From Apiotrichum sp. Y4204 (taxonomy: Eukaryota > Basidiomycota > Tremellomycetes > Trichosporonales > Trichosporonaceae), in the NCBI GenBank assembly GCA_025531455.1, contig JAMYHL010000010.1:930001-994000 (forward strand): a DNA stretch of 64,000 nucleotides. Reading direction: 5' to 3'. How positions within the stretch are numbered: the first letter of the stretch is position 1; each line of letters starts with the position of its first letter. Shown one piece after another: positions 60,721-64,000 of the stretch. The position numbers and the translations under genes are program-made. Under the pieces are notes generated by a model, which had not been told where the DNA came from, did no database searches, and saw only the letters and a program-made list of their open reading frames with translations.

Positions 60721-63357
60721 ATGTTCCATCTCAATGGTGCTGGCCCAAGTACCAGCAGCAGTACCACCAGCAACAACAACAGCAACCATGCTGGTCACGA
60801 TCGAATGCAGTTTGCTTCAACCGTCTTCCCTCCATCGTCTTCTTCCTCATCCTCACGATATCAACCCTTCTTGCAACAGCAACACCCAGAGCAACTCATC
60901 CCCGACACACAGGGGCTCAGCAGCGCCGCTCACGCTCTGAACCCATCTCGTCCAGACGTCATCGACTACATGATGCGCACTGGCAGTGCAGCGCCTTCTG
61001 GTACAGCTGGCATGCACGCCCACTCCCCGACATCCGCACAATCGCGTACCATGCATGGAGCAGGCAACGATATGAGCAACTTCAACCAGTGGTTCAACCA
61101 GCCTGGACCACCGCGCAACGTTGGAGGTGTAGGTGCACCCACCATCAACATGCCGAGTCCCACTTCGTTCTCCCCCACTATCGGTGTCGGCTCGCCGCAA
61201 GAAAATCAGTCCGGCAAGAAGAAGAAGCGGCGAGCAGACGGAGAGAGTCCATCAGTCGAGGAGAAACGCACCAAGACGGGCCGCGCCTGCGATGCATGTG
61301 TAAGTAGGCTGGAACGATCACGGCAAGGCACGCATTGCGACTTGAGCGCATTGCCTCTCGCGAATTGCAGCTAACTCTACGTAGCGATCAAAAAAGATCA
61401 GGTGCGATATTCTCCCGACCGACGCAACCACCAACGGCGACGCACAGCCAATTTGCGCACACTGCAAGCAGTACAACATCGAGTGCACATTCTTCCTGCC
61501 CATAACAGAAACCAGGTTTAAGAAACGACGTGCAGCAGCGGAGGACGGAGCGACCCCAGCGGGGACGAAGACAAACGGCGCTGCAACACCACAGGGTGCG
61601 GAGAAACCAAGTGCACCTACATCCATTCCCTTCCTCCTTCACGCCTCCGCACCCACACAACAGTTTGAACAGTACGACATCAGCAATCACTCTCATTGGG
61701 AAGTGACGGAAGATGCGTCAGGTCAAATACGTGTCGAGGCGACGCTGGACAGCGGGGACAAGGATACACGATTGGACAGGTATGTCCTCCCCGGACCTAT
61801 CATGTCAGCGCTCGTCAACAAGTACTTCGAATGGGACAATGAGTTCATTCCGGTTGTCTCTCGTTCCGAGTTTGTGGCGACCTCGAATCCCCATCCCTTA
61901 CTGCTCTACGCCATGTGTGCACGAGCCGCCGTCGGGCGTGAGTACCCTCGACATGTGTTCCAGCGCCTCCGTGGACTCGTCAATGGTCTTATCCGGTGCA
62001 ACGAGATTCTATCGCACCCGAAGATGGAGCACATCCAGGCGATGCTCATCATCGCCCCAACGGGCGAAATCCACGCCCAGCCGAACGCACCGACAGCGTC
62101 AGCAGCCATGATGCGATTTTCGTGCGCCATCCGCATGGCCCAGGATCTCGGCCTCCATAGAGAGGCGAAGACGCAGCCGAAAACAGTAGCAGAGATGGTT
62201 GCGGTCGAGACGCGGCGTCGAGTATGGGCGGCATGCGTCTTCCTGGACGCGTGGATCACCAACTCACTTGGCGTACCGATGATGATCGACGTGCACGACT
62301 GTGATGTCCTGGTGCCATCACCTCTCAACATTGTTCCCGGCTTGGCACCTGCGAGCTGGCCAGTAAACGAGGGATATCTGACATTGAACGAAAACGTCAA
62401 GCTCGCTCTCATCTCAGGGAAGATTGTCAAGCTCATGTACGGCCCGACCGGCATGACACATACCACCGACCAGCAGCTCCAAGCAATGCTGGATGAGATG
62501 TCCGCCTTTCGCGACGGTATCCCAGAGGCATTACGATTCAAAGGCAACGAGTCGTCCTTCCTCTCTGCGTTCCTCCACTTCCTATTCACATCCGTTCAAT
62601 TTCTCTTTTGGCGCAGCTTCATCCGGGTGGCGAGCCCGCCGCCGGCGCATCTCAAGCTGTTTCTGGACGCGCACCGCTGGGCGGAGCTGGTCAAAGCATC
62701 GCGCGCGGCTATCGAGTGGCTCAACGTGCACGACAAGACGCTCGATACGCTCTTCCTCGTCCCATACACTGCAACGTCGTGTGCACTGATCCAGTATCAC
62801 ACCTGGGCACGGCGGCGGGACCCTGCTGCGCTCGAGACATTGAAGCTTATCCGCGACGTCGTATCACGCTGGGAGGAGGCGGTCCAGCCAGACCAGATGA
62901 GCATCCGCCGCAAGTCGTGCGAAACTATGAAGCTGCTGTACGAGGCCGCGCTGAAGACGAACCCGGAAGGCGACGACCGAACGGACGGCTCTGAGGGTAC
63001 ACCGGTTTCCGCCCGCAGCATCGGTGACGGGACCAAGGCGGCCATGGACACACCCGCGTTCCCGTCCTCCCGCCGGCCCGCCCCGGTCGAGATAGTCAAT
63101 GACGGCGAGGGCGACGGCCCAACACTAGTGGAGTATTCGCACGCACCCGAGACAGCAGTCGCGATGTTTGATCAGCCGACGGATATCGACGTGTCATTCC
63201 TGGACTCAATACCTGATTCCAACTTCGACTGGTCTGGATGGTGAGTTGCGGCGCGTGGCGCTTGATAGAATCACAGCTCACACGCAGGGGTCAATACTTT
63301 GAGACTGTGGAGCGCATGTTCCCGACGGTGCCAGCAGAGATCGACGGTGAGAAGTAG
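60721..63357 (+). CDS. Zn(II)2Cys6 transcription factor with fungal_trans middle domain
   Basis: Exons 60721-61299, 61385-63240 and 63288-63357 encode 834 aa. The N-terminal 170 residues are Ser/Asn/Gln-rich. A basic run GKKKKRRADGE leads to the binuclear cluster CDACRSKKIRC...CAHCKQYNIEC at about 190-225. Spacing is C-X2-C-X6-C-X16-C-X2-C-X6-C; the X16 loop is longer than the usual 5-12. The intron lies right after the second Cys codon. The middle region (about 300-600) with YFEWDNEFIPVVSRSEF, ALLIGSGK-like LALISGKIVKLMYG and ETRRRVWAACVFLDAWITN is the fungal-specific regulatory domain. The acidic/hydrophobic end DVSFLDSIPDSNFDWSGW looks like an activation domain. The first in-frame ATG was used. 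Target pathway unknown. Confidence 0.9.
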
Positions 63358-64000
63358 GGGGAACAGTATGGAAAGGAGGGAAGGGCCTACGGCGGCTGGC
63401 CACGGAGAGTGGGAGCGCCCATTGGCGTAGGATCAGGTTGGATCGTAATGTTGAACGCATCGTGTATTCATGTCTGCATGTAGCTATACCCTCGGGGATC
63501 AGATGGAACTCTGGGCCTCGGAAATGAGTGTGCTGGTCTATCGCTTATGGCGGATGGCAAGGGTAAGAAATGTCTTTTCGTCGTCCCAAAAAAAAAAAAA
63601 AAAAAAGAGAGATCGCTTCGCTGATCGCTTATAGACGGAATAGACCTCTACTCGCCTTTGTCTGGCTCTGTTCCGTGGCCTTAAATTGCAGCGGCAGGCG
63701 GCGGCTACTTGGGCAACTAAATCTAACAGAGATCTGCGTCGCTAGGGAAGTATGGAGGGCTATCTGGCGATCCGTGAATCGCGGATCGTCCGAGCAGCCG
63801 AGTGAGCAGAAACGATGCACAGAGTGCATCCGACTGGAAATCCTTTCAATATTCCGACAAAACTTCATCTCTACTGTAAATGTATGTGGGATCCGTTGCG
63901 GCTCCGATGCTGGGATCGATGCTGGATTGCTGGGGATGAATGCTCTACTTTGGATGGGATGTTTAGGGTAGGGGTAGGGGAGGGGTCTACATACGCTGGC
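63358..64000. other. 3' flank and right edge
   Basis: No gene. It contains a 19-nt poly(A) tract at 63588-63606 and a G-run element at 63966-63985. Confidence 0.5.
63966..63985 (+). repeat. Telomere-like / quadruplex-type G-run element
   Basis: Preceded by TTTA, the segment reads GGG TA GGGG TA GGGG A GGGG: four G3-G4 runs with 1-2 nt loops, a textbook G-quadruplex pattern. It also resembles degenerate TTAGGGG telomere units, but only a few copies exist. Confidence 0.6.

Noticed and set aside
63540..63632. Direct repeat ATCGCTTAT flanking a 19-nt poly(A), like a tiny retroposon
   Set aside because: Only 9 bp repeated and a 75-bp insert with no element body. Likely chance plus slippage.

Overview
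The window is nuclear DNA of a GC-rich, intron-rich fungus, most likely a basidiomycete yeast of the Tremellomycetes (a Trichosporonales-type genome is my best guess; no search was possible). The evidence is compact genes with many short introns (often 35-60 nt) that have GTRNGT donors, CTNAC-like branch points and NAG acceptors, together with a DASH subunit, the GID and STRIPAK complexes, EMC10, a CYP51 and a Zn2Cys6 regulator. I rebuilt 23 protein-coding genes exon by exon and checked that almost every spliced frame closes to a multiple of three. There is also one intron-containing tRNA-Phe.

Layout, left to right. 1-7 kb: PCK1 (PEP carboxykinase, +) with a long leader, facing an uncharacterised polytopic membrane protein with C-terminal tandem repeats (-). 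7.6-13 kb: SEC1 (-), then an ataxin-3-like Josephin deubiquitinase (-) and tRNA-Phe (+). 13.6-17.3 kb: a mitochondrial-type cysteine synthase (-) diverging from prohibitin PHB1 (+), with a paired E-box between them. 17.5-25 kb: twinfilin (-), RNase P/MRP subunit RPP1 (-) diverging from arginine methyltransferase HMT1 (+), then a UBL-BAG co-chaperone (-). 25.4-30.4 kb: holocytochrome c synthase (-) diverging from the STRIPAK protein FAR11 (+).

30.4-40 kb is a 9.6 kb stretch without recognisable genes. It holds 8-bp GATC-core microsatellites, a 34-nt poly(T) tract and a pyrimidine-rich region that leads into a C2H2 zinc-finger gene (+). 43-57.5 kb is dense again: ERG11/CYP51, LSM5, an orphan Ser/Thr-rich protein, FYV10/GID9, the ubiquitin hydrolase YUH1, DAD2, a siroheme synthase and EMC10. 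57.5-60.7 kb is a second large gene-free upstream region, followed by a Zn2Cys6 regulator that ends near the right edge.

The most unusual object is the siroheme synthase at 53936-56236. One spliced frame joins an N-terminal emopamil-binding/EXPERA-like (sterol-isomerase fold) membrane domain to Met8-like and Met1-like enzymes. Sulfur metabolism recurs here: siroheme serves sulfite reductase, and a cysteine synthase shares its promoter region with TCACGTGA-type sites. Otherwise the neighbours are ordinary housekeeping genes, not an evident gene cluster.
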